Assembly (NCBI GenBank): GCA_017645305.1
Contig: JAGCPD010000009.1
Location: 62,001-126,000, forward strand
Direction: 5' to 3'
Source: Bacteroidaceae bacterium
Lineage (GTDB): Bacteria; Bacteroidota; Bacteroidia; Bacteroidales; Bacteroidaceae
DNA length: 64,000 bases
Positions 7,844 through 16,112 of this stretch are shown piece by piece. Positions within the stretch are counted from its first letter, which is position 1. Every line of letters starts with the position of its first letter. Position numbers and translations under genes: made by a program. The notes beneath the pieces were generated by a model, which did no database searches, was not told where the DNA came from, and saw only the letters and a program-made list of their open reading frames with translations.

Positions 7844-10552
7844 TTACTTTAATGCCTTGATTGTTTCCTGCAGAGCAGCAATCTTACTTTCTGCATCTGC
7901 GAGTTTCTTGCGCTCCAGTTCTACAACCTGGGCAGGGGCATTCTGAACAAATCGCTCGTTGCTGAGTTTCTTTTGAATTCCCATCATGAAGCCTTGCAGA
8001 CGCTTGATCTCGGCCTCGGCCTTTTCTATTTCTGCGGCAGCATCTATCAGATTGCCCAGGGGAACGGCATATTCCTCGGTACCGATGAGAAAGGACTGTG
8101 TGCCCTCGCTCTTTTTCTCCACGACAGTGATTTCTGAAAGTCCTGCCAATTTCTGAATGGTATCGGCCCATGTGGTGTTGTCAACGCCTTTTGGAGTTTC
8201 CAACTTCAGCGGCTCGCGTGGAGAGATGTTCTTGCTCTGACGGATGGCACGTACGCCTGAGATAACCTGTTTGGCGTGTTCAAACTGAGCAATGAGCTGG
8301 GCATCGGCCTGTGTGGGAGCAGCCAATTCTAAGGTGCTGACCATGATGCTTTCTCCCTCTTTCCGTTCAGCAATATGCTGATACAATTCTTCTGTAATGA
8401 AAGGCATGAAGGGATGGATAATCTTCATCAGCTGTTCAAAGATATCGAGGGTAGCCTGCAGTGTGGCTGTATCTATGGGGGCCTGATAAGCAGGCTTAAT
8501 CATTTCGAGATACCAGCCAGAGAACTCGTCGGTAAACAACTTGAAGACTGTCATCAATGCCTCGTTAAGACGGTATTTGCTGTATAGGTCGTTGATTTCT
8601 GCTACTGCTGTGCGTATGGTGGCTTGCATCCATGCGATGGCCTTCTGGTTGGCTTCGGGCTGTGCTATATCGGCCTTCTCCCATCCCTTTACCAGACGGA
8701 AGGCGTTCCAAATCTTGTTACAGAATGCAGCACCCTGCTGGCAGAGATCCTCCTTAAAGAGAATGTCGTTGCCTGCAGGAGCAGCAAGGAGCATACCCAT
8801 GCGAACACCGTCGGCACCATACTTCTCAATAAGACCAATGGGGTCTGGACTATTGCCAAGACTCTTGGACATCTTACGGCCAATCTCGTCGCGTACAATA
8901 CCTGTGAAATATACATTACGGAAGGGAACGTCCTTAAGATATTCCTCTCCGGCCATAATCATACGGGCAACCCAGAAGAAGATAATATCAGGACCTGTTA
9001 CAAGGTCGCTGGTGGGGTAGTAGTATTTTATTTCTTCGTTGCCGGGATTGTTGATTCCGTCAAACAAGGATATGGGCCACAGCCAACTGGAGAACCAGGT
9101 GTCCAGTGCATCTTCATCCTGAGAGAGCATATCCATGGTGATCTCCTTGCCATATTTTTCCTGAGCTTTCTGCAAAGCGTCCTCCTTTGAGAGGGCAACA
9201 ACAAAGCGCTCTTCCTCATCCTCACCACCATTGATGAAGTAAGCAGGAATGCGGTGTCCCCACCACAGCTGACGAGAGATACACCAGTCTTGAATGTTCT
9301 CTAACCAATTGCGGTACGTGGTGACATACTTGGTGGGGTAGAACTTAATCTTACCCTCGAGCACAGGAGGCAGTGCAATGTCTGCCATGTGCTTCATGGA
9401 GAGGAACCACTGCTTACATAAACGGGGCTCAACAGCTGTATCTTGGTTACGTTCACTGTAGCCTACCTTGTTCTCGTAGTCTTCTATCTTCTCCATGAGG
9501 CCGGCTTCTTGCAGGTCTTTGGATATTTGTTTGCGAACCTCCATACGGTCCATACCTACGTAGAGGGGACTCTGGTCAGAGATGGTTCCGTCAGGGTTGA
9601 AGATATCTATTGTTTCCAGGTTGTGGGTCTTACCCAGCTGATAGTCGTTAACATCGTGTGCAGGCGTTACTTTTAGACAGCCGGTACCGAATTCTACATC
9701 TACGTAGCGGTCTTCTATAACGGGTATAACCCGGTTTACCAAGGGAACAATAACCTTATGACCACGCAGCCACTGGTTCTTGGGATCTTTGGGGTTAATA
9801 CACATAGCGGTATCTCCCATGATAGTCTCAGGACGTGTGGTTGCAACAACGGCATAGTAGCCCTTCTCGTCTTTGTGGATTACATTGCCGGCAGCTATAA
9901 GGTCCTTAGCATCCTTAATATCTTTAAGGTCCTTAACATAATACTTCAAGTGGAACAGATGACTCTTCTCATCATGGTAGATAACCTCTTCTGTAGAAAG
10001 TACCGTCTGTGCCTTGGGATCCCAGTTTACCATACGCAGTCCACGATAGATGAGTCCCTTGTCGTAGAGGTCGCAGAATACCTTCAGTACACTCTCACTG
10101 CGCTTTTCATCCATAGTGAAAGCTGTACGGTCCCAGTCGCAGGAAGCGCCCAAACGTCTTAGCTGCTTAAGAATGATGCCTCCGTGCTCATGTGTCCAAT
10201 CCCAGGCGTGTTCAAGGAATTGTTCACGTGTAAGGTCTCTTTTCCTGATACCCTGAGCGGCCAGTTTGTTTACCACTTTTGCTTCAGTTGCGATAGATGC
10301 ATGGTCTGTTCCAGGCACCCAGCAGGCATTCTTTCCGTCAAGACGAGCCTTGCGGACAAGAATATCCTGAATGGTGTTGTTCAGCATGTGACCCATGTGT
10401 AGTACGCCCGTTACATTTGGTGGTGGAATGACTATTGTATAGGGCTCACGTCCATCTGGCTTTGAAGCAAAAAGCTTGTGGTCTAACCAGTACTGGTACC
10501 ATTTGGCTTCAATCTCGTTAGGAGCATATTTTGTTTTTAATTCATAATTCAT
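7844..10552 (-). CDS. valS: Valyl-tRNA synthetase
   Basis: Class I synthetase that charges tRNA-Val. The catalytic core shows the HIGH-type motif in [12 protein letters not shown] and the KMSKS motif in [10 protein letters not shown]; an editing domain ([13 protein letters not shown] upstream, [12 protein letters not shown] inside) and a C-terminal coiled-coil arm (last 70 residues) complete it. I use the ATG at 10552, which gives 902 residues beginning [22 protein letters not shown]. An in-frame ATG at 10606 would add 18 residues, but that extension is encoded by the dispersed AATTCAT-type repeat and homologues start near the AKWYQYW segment. Even the first five residues of my choice derive from the repeat. 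Two, perhaps three, tandem promoter copies lie upstream at 10624-10793. Confidence 0.95.
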   Translation of the reverse strand: MNYELKTKYAPNEIEAKWYQYWLDHKLFASKPDGREPYTIVIPPPNVTGVLHMGHMLNNTIQDILVRKARLDGKNACWVPGTDHASIATEAKVVNKLAAQGIRKRDLTREQFLEHAWDWTHEHGGIILKQLRRLGASCDWDRTAFTMDEKRSESVLKVFCDLYDKGLIYRGLRMVNWDPKAQTVLSTEEVIYHDEKSHLFHLKYYVKDLKDIKDAKDLIAAGNVIHKDEKGYYAVVATTRPETIMGDTAMCINPKDPKNQWLRGHKVIVPLVNRVIPVIEDRYVDVEFGTGCLKVTPAHDVNDYQLGKTHNLETIDIFNPDGTISDQSPLYVGMDRMEVRKQISKDLQEAGLMEKIEDYENKVGYSERNQDTAVEPRLCKQWFLSMKHMADIALPPVLEGKIKFYPTKYVTTYRNWLENIQDWCISRQLWWGHRIPAYFINGGEDEEERFVVALSKEDALQKAQEKYGKEITMDMLSQDEDALDTWFSSWLWPISLFDGINNPGNEEIKYYYPTSDLVTGPDIIFFWVARMIMAGEEYLKDVPFRNVYFTGIVRDEIGRKMSKSLGNSPDPIGLIEKYGADGVRMGMLLAAPAGNDILFKEDLCQQGAAFCNKIWNAFRLVKGWEKADIAQPEANQKAIAWMQATIRTAVAEINDLYSKYRLNEALMTVFKLFTDEFSGWYLEMIKPAYQAPIDTATLQATLDIFEQLMKIIHPFMPFITEELYQHIAERKEGESIMVSTLELAAPTQADAQLIAQFEHAKQVISGVRAIRQSKNISPREPLKLETPKGVDNTTWADTIQKLAGLSEITVVEKKSEGTQSFLIGTEEYAVPLGNLIDAAAEIEKAEAEIKRLQGFMMGIQKKLSNERFVQNAPAQVVELERKKLADAESKIAALQETIKALK

Positions 10553-10575
10553 AATTTTCAATTCACAATTTAGTT
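10539..10575. repeat. AATTCAT-type heptad repeat overlapping the valS start
   Basis: Units close to aattcat, aattcat, aattttc, aattcac run across the presumed valS start codon, so the first codons of valS are written in repeat sequence. Compare 10801-10832 and 18458-18490. Confidence 0.6.
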
Positions 10576-10623
10576 TATTCATAATGAAACAACGTCTATT
10601 CTTCAATAGGCGTTAATTGGGTG

Positions 10624-10655
10624 CAAAGTTACGAATAAGCGAGAACAATACAAAA
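10624..10655 (-). promoter_or_regulatory. valS promoter, cassette copy 1
   Basis: Minus strand TTTTG (10655-10651), 19 bases, TAACTTTG (10631-10624). The spacer is nearly the same as in the copies at 10706, 19550, 19631, 19714, 51979 and 52143, with a conserved CGCTTATTCG next to the -7 box. Confidence 0.75.
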
Positions 10656-10705
10656 TAAAAGTATTTTTTATTTTTATTGTCGAGCGAAAGAAAGTTCGGC
10701 ATAGC

Positions 10706-10737
10706 CAAAGTTACGAATAAGCGAGCACAATACAAAA
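10706..10737 (-). promoter_or_regulatory. valS promoter, cassette copy 2
   Basis: Minus strand TTTTG (10737-10733), 19 bases, TAACTTTG (10713-10706). It is 82 bases upstream of copy 1 and separated from it by a block GCCGAACTTTCTTTCGCTCG followed by an AT-rich run, as at 19582-19630. Confidence 0.7.
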
Positions 10738-10785
10738 TAAAACAGTTTTTATTTTTATTGCAGAGAGTGTGTCAACGGCAATAGC

Positions 10786-10793
10786 CAAAGATA
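10786..10793 (-). promoter_or_regulatory. Remnant of a third valS cassette (-7 box only)
   Basis: TATCTTTG on the minus strand, 80 bases from copy 2, preceded by the same ATAGCC junction. The expected spacer and -33 box are replaced by the heptad repeat at 10801-10832, as if the repeat had interrupted the cassette. Confidence 0.45.
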
Positions 10794-10800
10794 CAGAATA

Positions 10801-10832
10801 ATTATGGATTATGAATTGTGAATTATGAATTA
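10801..10832. repeat. Heptad repeat (attatga/attgtga units)
   Basis: Four and a half seven-base units: attatgg, attatga, attgtga, attatga, atta. It sits between the valS promoters and the mazG -7 box. The 319-base gap 10553-10871 is fully accounted for by the cassettes, this array and the mazG promoter. Confidence 0.65.
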
Positions 10833-10838
10833 AATGAC

Positions 10839-10846
10839 TATCTTTG
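10839..10846 (+). promoter_or_regulatory. -7 box of the mazG promoter
   Basis: TATCTTTG, 26 bases before the mazG ATG. A weak -33 element (ATTG, 10815-10818) is supplied by the adjoining heptad repeat at a spacing of 20. Confidence 0.55.
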
Positions 10847-10871
10847 CCGTCAAATACAGAAAAAGAATAAT

Positions 10872-11660
10872 ATGCATTCAAAAGAAGATAAAATGGCGGC
10901 ATTTGGCAGACTGCTGGATGTAATGGACGACCTTAGAGAGAAGTGTCCTTGGGATAAGAAACAGACGTATGAGAGTTTGCGCCCAAATACAATAGAAGAG
11001 ACTTTTGAGCTTTGTGATGCCTTGATGAAGCACGATGAGAAGAATATCTGCAAGGAGTTGGGAGACGTCTTGCTGCATGTAGTATTCTATGCTAAGATAG
11101 GCAGCGAAGGAAGTTCTTTTGATATTGCGGATGTCTGCAATAAACTTTGTGACAAACTGATATTCCGTCATCCACATGTTTATGGTGATGCTGTTGCCAA
11201 AACGGCTGGTGATGTTGTAGAGAACTGGGAGAAGATTAAGCAGAAAGAGAAAGACGGCAACAAAACTGTTCTTTCCGGTGTTCCTGACGCTTTGCCATCG
11301 CTGATAAAGGCTTACCGTATTCAGGATAAGGCAAGGAACGTGGGTTTTGACTGGGACAAGAAAGAGGATGTATGGGAGAAGGTCCGCGAAGAGTTGGGTG
11401 AATTGGAGGCGGAACTCCGTCAGGAAGATAACTGTGAGAAGCAGACGGCAGAACTGGGCGACTTCCTTTTCAGTGTAATCAATGCTGCCCGATTATACCA
11501 TCTGAATCCTGACAATGCCCTTGAACACACAAATCAGAAATTTATCAGGCGTTTTAACTATGTAGAGAAAAAAGCTAAGGATTTGGGAATGCAGCTACAA
11601 CAGATGACGCTGGCGCAGATGGATGAATTATGGAACGAGGCAAAAAGGCTGGAAAGGTAA
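10872..11660 (+). CDS. mazG: Nucleoside triphosphate pyrophosphohydrolase MazG
   Basis: A 262-residue MazG of the tandem type, which hydrolyses (d)NTPs to monophosphates and is linked to removal of damaged nucleotides and stress control. The first MazG domain starts at LREKCPWDKKQTYESLRPNTIEE and has the EELGDVLLH-like ELGDVLLHVVFYAKI segment; the second carries VREELGELEAEL and AELGDFLFSVINAARL. The start at 10872 (MHSKEDKMAAFG) is chosen because the longer frame from 10818 would run through the heptad repeat and the -7 box. It is convergent with the small protein gene at 11762. Confidence 0.93.
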   Translation: MHSKEDKMAAFGRLLDVMDDLREKCPWDKKQTYESLRPNTIEETFELCDALMKHDEKNICKELGDVLLHVVFYAKIGSEGSSFDIADVCNKLCDKLIFRHPHVYGDAVAKTAGDVVENWEKIKQKEKDGNKTVLSGVPDALPSLIKAYRIQDKARNVGFDWDKKEDVWEKVREELGELEAELRQEDNCEKQTAELGDFLFSVINAARLYHLNPDNALEHTNQKFIRRFNYVEKKAKDLGMQLQQMTLAQMDELWNEAKRLER

Positions 11661-11670
11661 ACGCGGAAAA

Positions 11671-11705
11671 AAGGAAGGGATGGAAAAACGGATTCCCTCC
11701 CTTCT
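11671..11705. terminator. Probable terminator between mazG and the 11762 gene
   Basis: Imperfect hairpin AAGGAAGGGA / TCCCTCCCTT with one mismatch, between two convergent genes. The T-run is weak. Confidence 0.4.
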
Positions 11706-11761
11706 CGCCTCGGTTAAATTGTTGAATGATTGGATTGATTAATAGCAATGAGGCCAACTTT

Positions 11762-12223
11762 TTATTTCCTTTGGTGTCTTCCTTTTCCCCTTTTGGAATC
11801 GAACTGCCTAAGCATCATGCGATGGTAGGCATCTTCTGCCAGCATGGCTTTATAGACTTTCTGCGCAGGAACAACTTTGTATAGTTTCTTATAGTAAGCT
11901 TCCTGAATCTGTGCCATTTTTGTGTTTAACTCACAGATACGCTGAATTTTGTTTGTATAGTCCTTCTCTGACGGGGTTTCCTCTTTTGGAATCCTTTTCA
12001 GTTTAAAGATTTCTTTCTGTAAATTCCGCTGCTCTTCCTTCATCTTGTGAAAGATGGGAAAGAATGTCTGTGCTTCAGAACTGGTTAATTCTGCCTTTTG
12101 GGTGATAAACTCTTCTAATTTGGCACGGAATTCCTCCGGGTTAAACTTCCATCTCTCATGCTGAGCCAGGATGTAGCACGTTGTGCAGAGCTGAAATAAG
12201 ATAAAAATAAATAATTTTTTCAT
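11762..12223 (-). CDS. Small secreted protein, Spy/CpxP-like in character
   Basis: 153 residues with a clear signal peptide (about 1-20, ending at YILAQ) and a mature part that is highly charged and helical, with the segment LTSSEAQTFFPIFHKMKEEQRN. Proteins of this kind follow ECF sigma factor genes in many Bacteroidetes and look like periplasmic stress sensors or chaperones of the Spy type; I base that on character, not on a certain family match. It follows the single-span membrane protein by 4 bases and belongs to the operon headed by the sigma factor at 12596-13138. Confidence 0.75.
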   Translation of the reverse strand: MKKLFIFILFQLCTTCYILAQHERWKFNPEEFRAKLEEFITQKAELTSSEAQTFFPIFHKMKEEQRNLQKEIFKLKRIPKEETPSEKDYTNKIQRICELNTKMAQIQEAYYKKLYKVVPAQKVYKAMLAEDAYHRMMLRQFDSKRGKGRHQRK

Positions 12224-12227
12224 GTTT

Positions 12228-12554
12228 TTATTCTGCCTCCGTCAGATATGTTGCAATTTCCATATTGTTAATCATACTGTAATCAAGTGCGTCTTCGATG
12301 TATTGGCTGTTGTCTGCCTCGAGTGGTATGTCCTGTTGTCTGAAGTTGGTAAAAACGAATGTCGAACCTAATATGCATCCCGTCATCATGGCAGCAATGC
12401 TCCAGTGTATTATCTTGCGACGTTTCTTCTGTTGTACTATACGCTTCATAACGCGCTGAGGAAACTCATCAAAGTAGTTGTCTGGAACGCGAAAAGGATT
12501 TTCGTTTCCAAATTTTTCTGTTATATGTTTTTCCTCAATCATTGTATCTCTCAT
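12228..12554 (-). CDS. Single-span membrane protein following an ECF sigma gene (possible anti-sigma factor)
   Basis: 108 residues: a cytoplasmic N-terminal part with NPFRVPDNYFDEFPQRV, a basic stretch (QQKKRRK), one membrane span (about 50-70) and a short outer tail rich in acidic residues. Position between a sigma factor and a periplasmic Spy-like protein suggests that it holds the sigma factor inactive, but no known anti-sigma domain can be recognised. An internal ATG (residue 5) is an alternative start. Confidence 0.7.
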   Translation of the reverse strand: MRDTMIEEKHITEKFGNENPFRVPDNYFDEFPQRVMKRIVQQKKRRKIIHWSIAAMMTGCILGSTFVFTNFRQQDIPLEADNSQYIEDALDYSMINNMEIATYLTEAE

Positions 12555-12595
12555 TTTGTTTATCTGTTTATATGATGTGTTATGACGCAGAAGGT

Positions 12596-13138
12596 TTAAT
12601 CATTCTGCTGAAAAAAATCAGTTATTTTTTTTACGGCATGATGATAGGATGCCTTTAGGGCCCCTATGCTGGTTCCAAGTATTTGACTCATATCTTCATA
12701 TTTCATCTCCTGGAAATATTTTAGGTTGAAAACCACTTTCTGCTTGTTGGGGAGAAGGGCAATGGCTTCCTGAAGGAGTGCTTGCGTCTCATCACCGTCG
12801 AAATAGGGGTCGGAAAGAAGTTGGCTGGCAATATATTCGTTAGTACCGGAACTGATGTCTGAGACCCGTTTCTTTTTTTCAAGGAAACTTAGGGATTCGT
12901 TGACGGCAATACGGAAAAGCCATGTGCTGATTTTGGATTCCGCCCGAAATTCATCAAGTGCCAACCAAGCCTTAATAAAAGTGTTTTGCAGCACATCGTC
13001 TGCATCCTCGTGAGTGATGACAAGCCTACGTATCTGCCAATAAAGCACCTCTTGATACTCGTGTACCAAGGTATTAAAGGCATTTTCTCTTTGCGCTTCG
13101 TCTTTTAACTGGGCTATGATGCGTACTTCGTCAATCAT
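12596..13138 (-). CDS. RNA polymerase ECF-type sigma-70 factor
   Basis: 180 residues with sigma region 2 (EYQEVLYWQIRRLVITHEDADDVLQNTFIKAW and the WLFRIAVNESLSFL segment) and region 4 (LPNKQKVVFNLKYFQEMKYEDMSQILGTSIGALKASYHHAVKKI, a helix-turn-helix that binds the -35 region). Its own operon holds the two small envelope proteins at 12228 and 11762, a common Bacteroidetes layout for envelope-stress control. The L,D-transpeptidase operon lies just upstream on the same strand (35-base gap), so joint transcription is possible. Confidence 0.92.
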   Translation of the reverse strand: MIDEVRIIAQLKDEAQRENAFNTLVHEYQEVLYWQIRRLVITHEDADDVLQNTFIKAWLALDEFRAESKISTWLFRIAVNESLSFLEKKKRVSDISSGTNEYIASQLLSDPYFDGDETQALLQEAIALLPNKQKVVFNLKYFQEMKYEDMSQILGTSIGALKASYHHAVKKITDFFQQND

Positions 13139-13173
13139 CTCTCAGTCTTTTGATGTAGAAATAGCATTTTGGT

Positions 13174-14715
13174 TTAAAAACTGTCCAAAGCTTTTTCTAT
13201 TATTGTATCGTAATGGTAATTATCGGGATGCTCTTCCAACTCGCCTTTATGATTTGGATAGAGGGTGTAGTAATCCAGGAAGACAGAGAAGTTCGACTCG
13301 ATAGGGTAAACTTTGTTCTTGGGACGCCCTATTTGCGGATTCTGGGCCTTATAATTCTTTCCCCATTTTGTCAATGGTGCCTTGCCAATCTGCATACGTA
13401 TCTTGTCTTGCTGGATGCTGTCGGTGTTTTCCATTACAAAGAAAGCCAATTCTAAAGGTTTCTCCAAGCGAATACACCCGTGACTGACGGCTCTTGTGGC
13501 AAGCTTAAAGGCTGATGGCATATTAGTGTCATGAAGATAAACGGAATAATCGTTGGGGAAACGGAAAATTATACGTCCCAAAGAGTTTCCCCATCCGTTT
13601 TCTTGCCTGACAACATATTGTCCGCTATTCAACTGTGAAGAACTTAATGCTGTGGGATTAACGGCCTGATGTGTTTTCTTGTCAATTATAGCATAACGGT
13701 GACGTGTAAAATAGGCGGAGTCGCCTGTATGGGACGGTGCTATCTCGTGGCGTATAATGCTGGGCGGAATAACCCAATATGGATTCAGTTCTATTTTGTT
13801 TATTTTGCTTATAAGCATAGGCGACTTATGTGCAATGGCACCTCCGCAGATGCGCATAGTAAGGACGCTGTCAGTTTTTTCATTAACAGCCGTAAGTTGA
13901 AAGCCTGCCAGGTTTACCCATATGTACTTTCCTTGTGGACGGGGATATCTCCATCTGGCTCTCTCCATATTGATGCGTGCCAGACGTGCACGTTCTGTAT
14001 CACCTCCCTTTTTGGCGGAAACGTATTCTTGCTTTAGTGTCTTGTAAAGAGAAATCCGGGGTTGTATTTTACTTAAAAAGAGACCGGCATTCCCTTTCTG
14101 TGCTTCATGAATGGCGTGCTGATAGAAACTGTCTGTGGCGGCTTCTGTTTGAATACTAAAGTGATGCCGTTGCGAGGCTTCAGGAAGCGATTTCTCAGAT
14201 TCAATGTTGTTAAGAAGGTATGCAGGAAGCGTGTATCCGTACCGTTGTCCTGCAGCATATCTCAGGAAAGCTTTGGTAAGGTTGAACTCAAGGCGTCCCA
14301 TCAATTTGTTTATATTTTCTTCCTGTTTGTTTTTCTTGTCGCGTAGAGTCTGTAAATCCTTTTCTATTACAGGAATCAGGAATACCGATGGTTTAAACCC
14401 TTCCTCTTCTGTTTTCCTTAAATATGAAATCAGCGTGTCGGCTTTGTCATTAACACCATGCCTTGTTATCCATACGAAGCGTCCCTTTTCCCTGTAGTAT
14501 TTCTTTGTAAAAGCATCGGCGTACATCTTTGTCTCTTCTTGTGTGAGCAACTCTATCTCATTGCGGATGTGCTTGCTCTTCAAACTGTATTCCTGAAGTA
14601 TCCACTCCTGTATGTCTTGCATGAATACAATCTGTCCTTGCTTGTTGTTCTCCTGGCAAGAAATGAACGAAAAAATAAAGAGAGAAAGATAAAAAAACTT
14701 GCGAAAAGGCTTCAT
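13174..14715 (-). CDS. L,D-transpeptidase, YcbB-like lipoprotein
   Basis: 513 residues with a lipoprotein signal (LFIFSFISCQENN; Cys at about residue 20), a scaffold or peptidoglycan-binding-like region, and a C-terminal YkuD catalytic domain. The catalytic signature is VYLHDTNMPSAFK with a His and, downstream, SHGCIRLE, in which Cys414 is the nucleophile. Such enzymes form meso-DAP to meso-DAP cross-links in peptidoglycan or attach proteins to it. Its ATG overlaps the stop codon of the preceding gene by 4 bases (ATGA), so the two are translationally coupled. Confidence 0.93.
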   Translation of the reverse strand: MKPFRKFFYLSLFIFSFISCQENNKQGQIVFMQDIQEWILQEYSLKSKHIRNEIELLTQEETKMYADAFTKKYYREKGRFVWITRHGVNDKADTLISYLRKTEEEGFKPSVFLIPVIEKDLQTLRDKKNKQEENINKLMGRLEFNLTKAFLRYAAGQRYGYTLPAYLLNNIESEKSLPEASQRHHFSIQTEAATDSFYQHAIHEAQKGNAGLFLSKIQPRISLYKTLKQEYVSAKKGGDTERARLARINMERARWRYPRPQGKYIWVNLAGFQLTAVNEKTDSVLTMRICGGAIAHKSPMLISKINKIELNPYWVIPPSIIRHEIAPSHTGDSAYFTRHRYAIIDKKTHQAVNPTALSSSQLNSGQYVVRQENGWGNSLGRIIFRFPNDYSVYLHDTNMPSAFKLATRAVSHGCIRLEKPLELAFFVMENTDSIQQDKIRMQIGKAPLTKWGKNYKAQNPQIGRPKNKVYPIESNFSVFLDYYTLYPNHKGELEEHPDNYHYDTIIEKALDSF

Positions 14716-15014
14716 CGAATGGAAATCTTACGCACTACCTTCCCTATTTTCAGCAGGTAACAACCCTTTGGCAGGTTAACTGTGAATGTCTTTCCGGTGT
14801 TGTCTGTCTTTATGGTAGTGACTTTAGTGCCAGTAAGATTGAAGACTTCAATATCCTCACCGTTAGTGCCGGAAACACGGACTGTATTTCCGCTAACGGT
14901 AATGCTGACAGCAGAAATGCTGGTTTCAATACCATCATTATCCGTCGTGTCCAAAGCAAATGCCGGAGCAAAAAACAGCACCAAGGGTAATATTATGAAT
15001 AGAATTTTCTTCAT
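14712..15014 (-). CDS. Small secreted protein with a T9SS-like C-terminal tail
   Basis: 100 residues: a signal peptide (about 1-20, ending AFA) and then essentially a single sorting-type beta domain, with EVFNLTGTKVTTI and the end GCYLLKIGKVVRKISIR. This resembles the C-terminal type A sorting domain of type IX secretion substrates, here without any cargo domain. It overlaps the L,D-transpeptidase start by 4 bases. A -7 box TAACTTTG and a TTTG 20 bases further up are found on the minus strand at about 15032-15062. Function unknown. Confidence 0.75.
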   Translation of the reverse strand: MKKILFIILPLVLFFAPAFALDTTDNDGIETSISAVSITVSGNTVRVSGTNGEDIEVFNLTGTKVTTIKTDNTGKTFTVNLPKGCYLLKIGKVVRKISIR

Positions 15015-15103
15015 ATCCTCGTCATTCGTAACGCAAAGTTATTGATTTTATTTTATTGCGACAAACATTTTTGATGAAAAATGACATTTTACCGTCACTT
15101 TTT

Positions 15104-16018
15104 CTATAATTTAATGTTTAAGCCCTCAAAAGCGAGTCTTGTTTGAGGAAAAATGGCAGTTGCTTCTGCCAATAGGAGTTCTTCTTCTTTTACTCTGGCG
15201 CTGAAGTGCCCGATGCATAGTTTTTCCACATGTGAGTCTCTTGCAATGGTGGCTGCCTGTGAGGCTGTGGAATGTAGCGTTTCCTGTGCTCGCATCTGCA
15301 AGTCATCAGGGTAGGTGGCCTCATGATACAAGAGTGTGACATCTTGCAGTATCTGGGTAATACAGGGAAGGTATATGGTGTCAGAGCAGTAGGCATAAGA
15401 ACGGGCCTTTTCTGCCGGTGTTACCAGTCTTTCGTGAGGAATAACCGTTCCATCTTCCGTTGTCCATGATGCTCCGGCTTTTATGTTGTTTATTTGCGAA
15501 AAAGGAATGTTAAAGGCATCAATCATCTCGCGCCGGATATGTGGCAGTGGCGGTGTTTCCCTGAATAGAAATCCAGAACAGGGTATTCTGTGTTGGAGGG
15601 GAATACTCCAAACTGAAACGCTGCGGTCTTTAAATATTATATTATGTACGCGCGTATCAATTGGATGGAAGATAATTTGAAATGCGATACCTTCACAATA
15701 AATGCGTATAACGTTATCCAGATATTCCTGAAGCTGCTGGGGACCATGTATATGCAGATCTGCCGTTCTTCCCAGCAGGGCCATTGTGCTGATGAGTCCT
15801 GGTAGCCCGAAAACGTGATCTCCGTGATTGTGTGAGATGAAGATGTGCCCTATGCGAGCCATTGGCAAATTCATTTTCTGCATCTGAATCTGTGCTCCTT
15901 CTCCGCAGTCTATCATGTAATATTTCCCCCTGATATTCACAATCTGGGAGCTGGGCAGATGTCTGAGCGTTGGTTTTGCCGATCCGCATCCTAATATGTT
16001 GACTTCAAAAATCTCCAT
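15104..16018 (-). CDS. rnz: Ribonuclease Z (tRNA 3' endonuclease)
   Basis: A 304-residue metallo-beta-lactamase fold nuclease that trims tRNA 3' ends; the six tRNA genes nearby lack an encoded CCA and so need it. It begins with ILGCGSAKPT, has the zinc motif HNHGDHVFGLPG, and later SDTIYLP, LLYHEATYPDD and the CIGHFSARV segment with the last His ligand, all typical of the full-length bacterial short form. Confidence 0.96.
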   Translation of the reverse strand: MEIFEVNILGCGSAKPTLRHLPSSQIVNIRGKYYMIDCGEGAQIQMQKMNLPMARIGHIFISHNHGDHVFGLPGLISTMALLGRTADLHIHGPQQLQEYLDNVIRIYCEGIAFQIIFHPIDTRVHNIIFKDRSVSVWSIPLQHRIPCSGFLFRETPPLPHIRREMIDAFNIPFSQINNIKAGASWTTEDGTVIPHERLVTPAEKARSYAYCSDTIYLPCITQILQDVTLLYHEATYPDDLQMRAQETLHSTASQAATIARDSHVEKLCIGHFSARVKEEELLLAEATAIFPQTRLAFEGLNIKL

Positions 16019-16055
16019 TCTTTCTCTTCCCGTTGTTTTTTGCGCAAGTAATTAG

Positions 16056-16086
16056 AAAAAGGGACAGCTTTTTTGCTGCCCCTTCT
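16056..16086 (-). terminator. Terminator of rpsA
   Basis: On the minus strand AAGGGGCAGC, a loop of As, GCTGTCCCTT and a T-run, with one mismatch in the stem, 27 bases after the rpsA stop codon. Confidence 0.75.
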
Positions 16087-16112
16087 TAATATTGTCTTGC
16101 AGGTTTGCTTAA

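Noticed and set aside
13174-14715. Reading the 13174 gene as a peptidoglycan amidase or generic lipoprotein
   Set aside because: The SHGCIR motif with preceding His is specific for YkuD L,D-transpeptidases.
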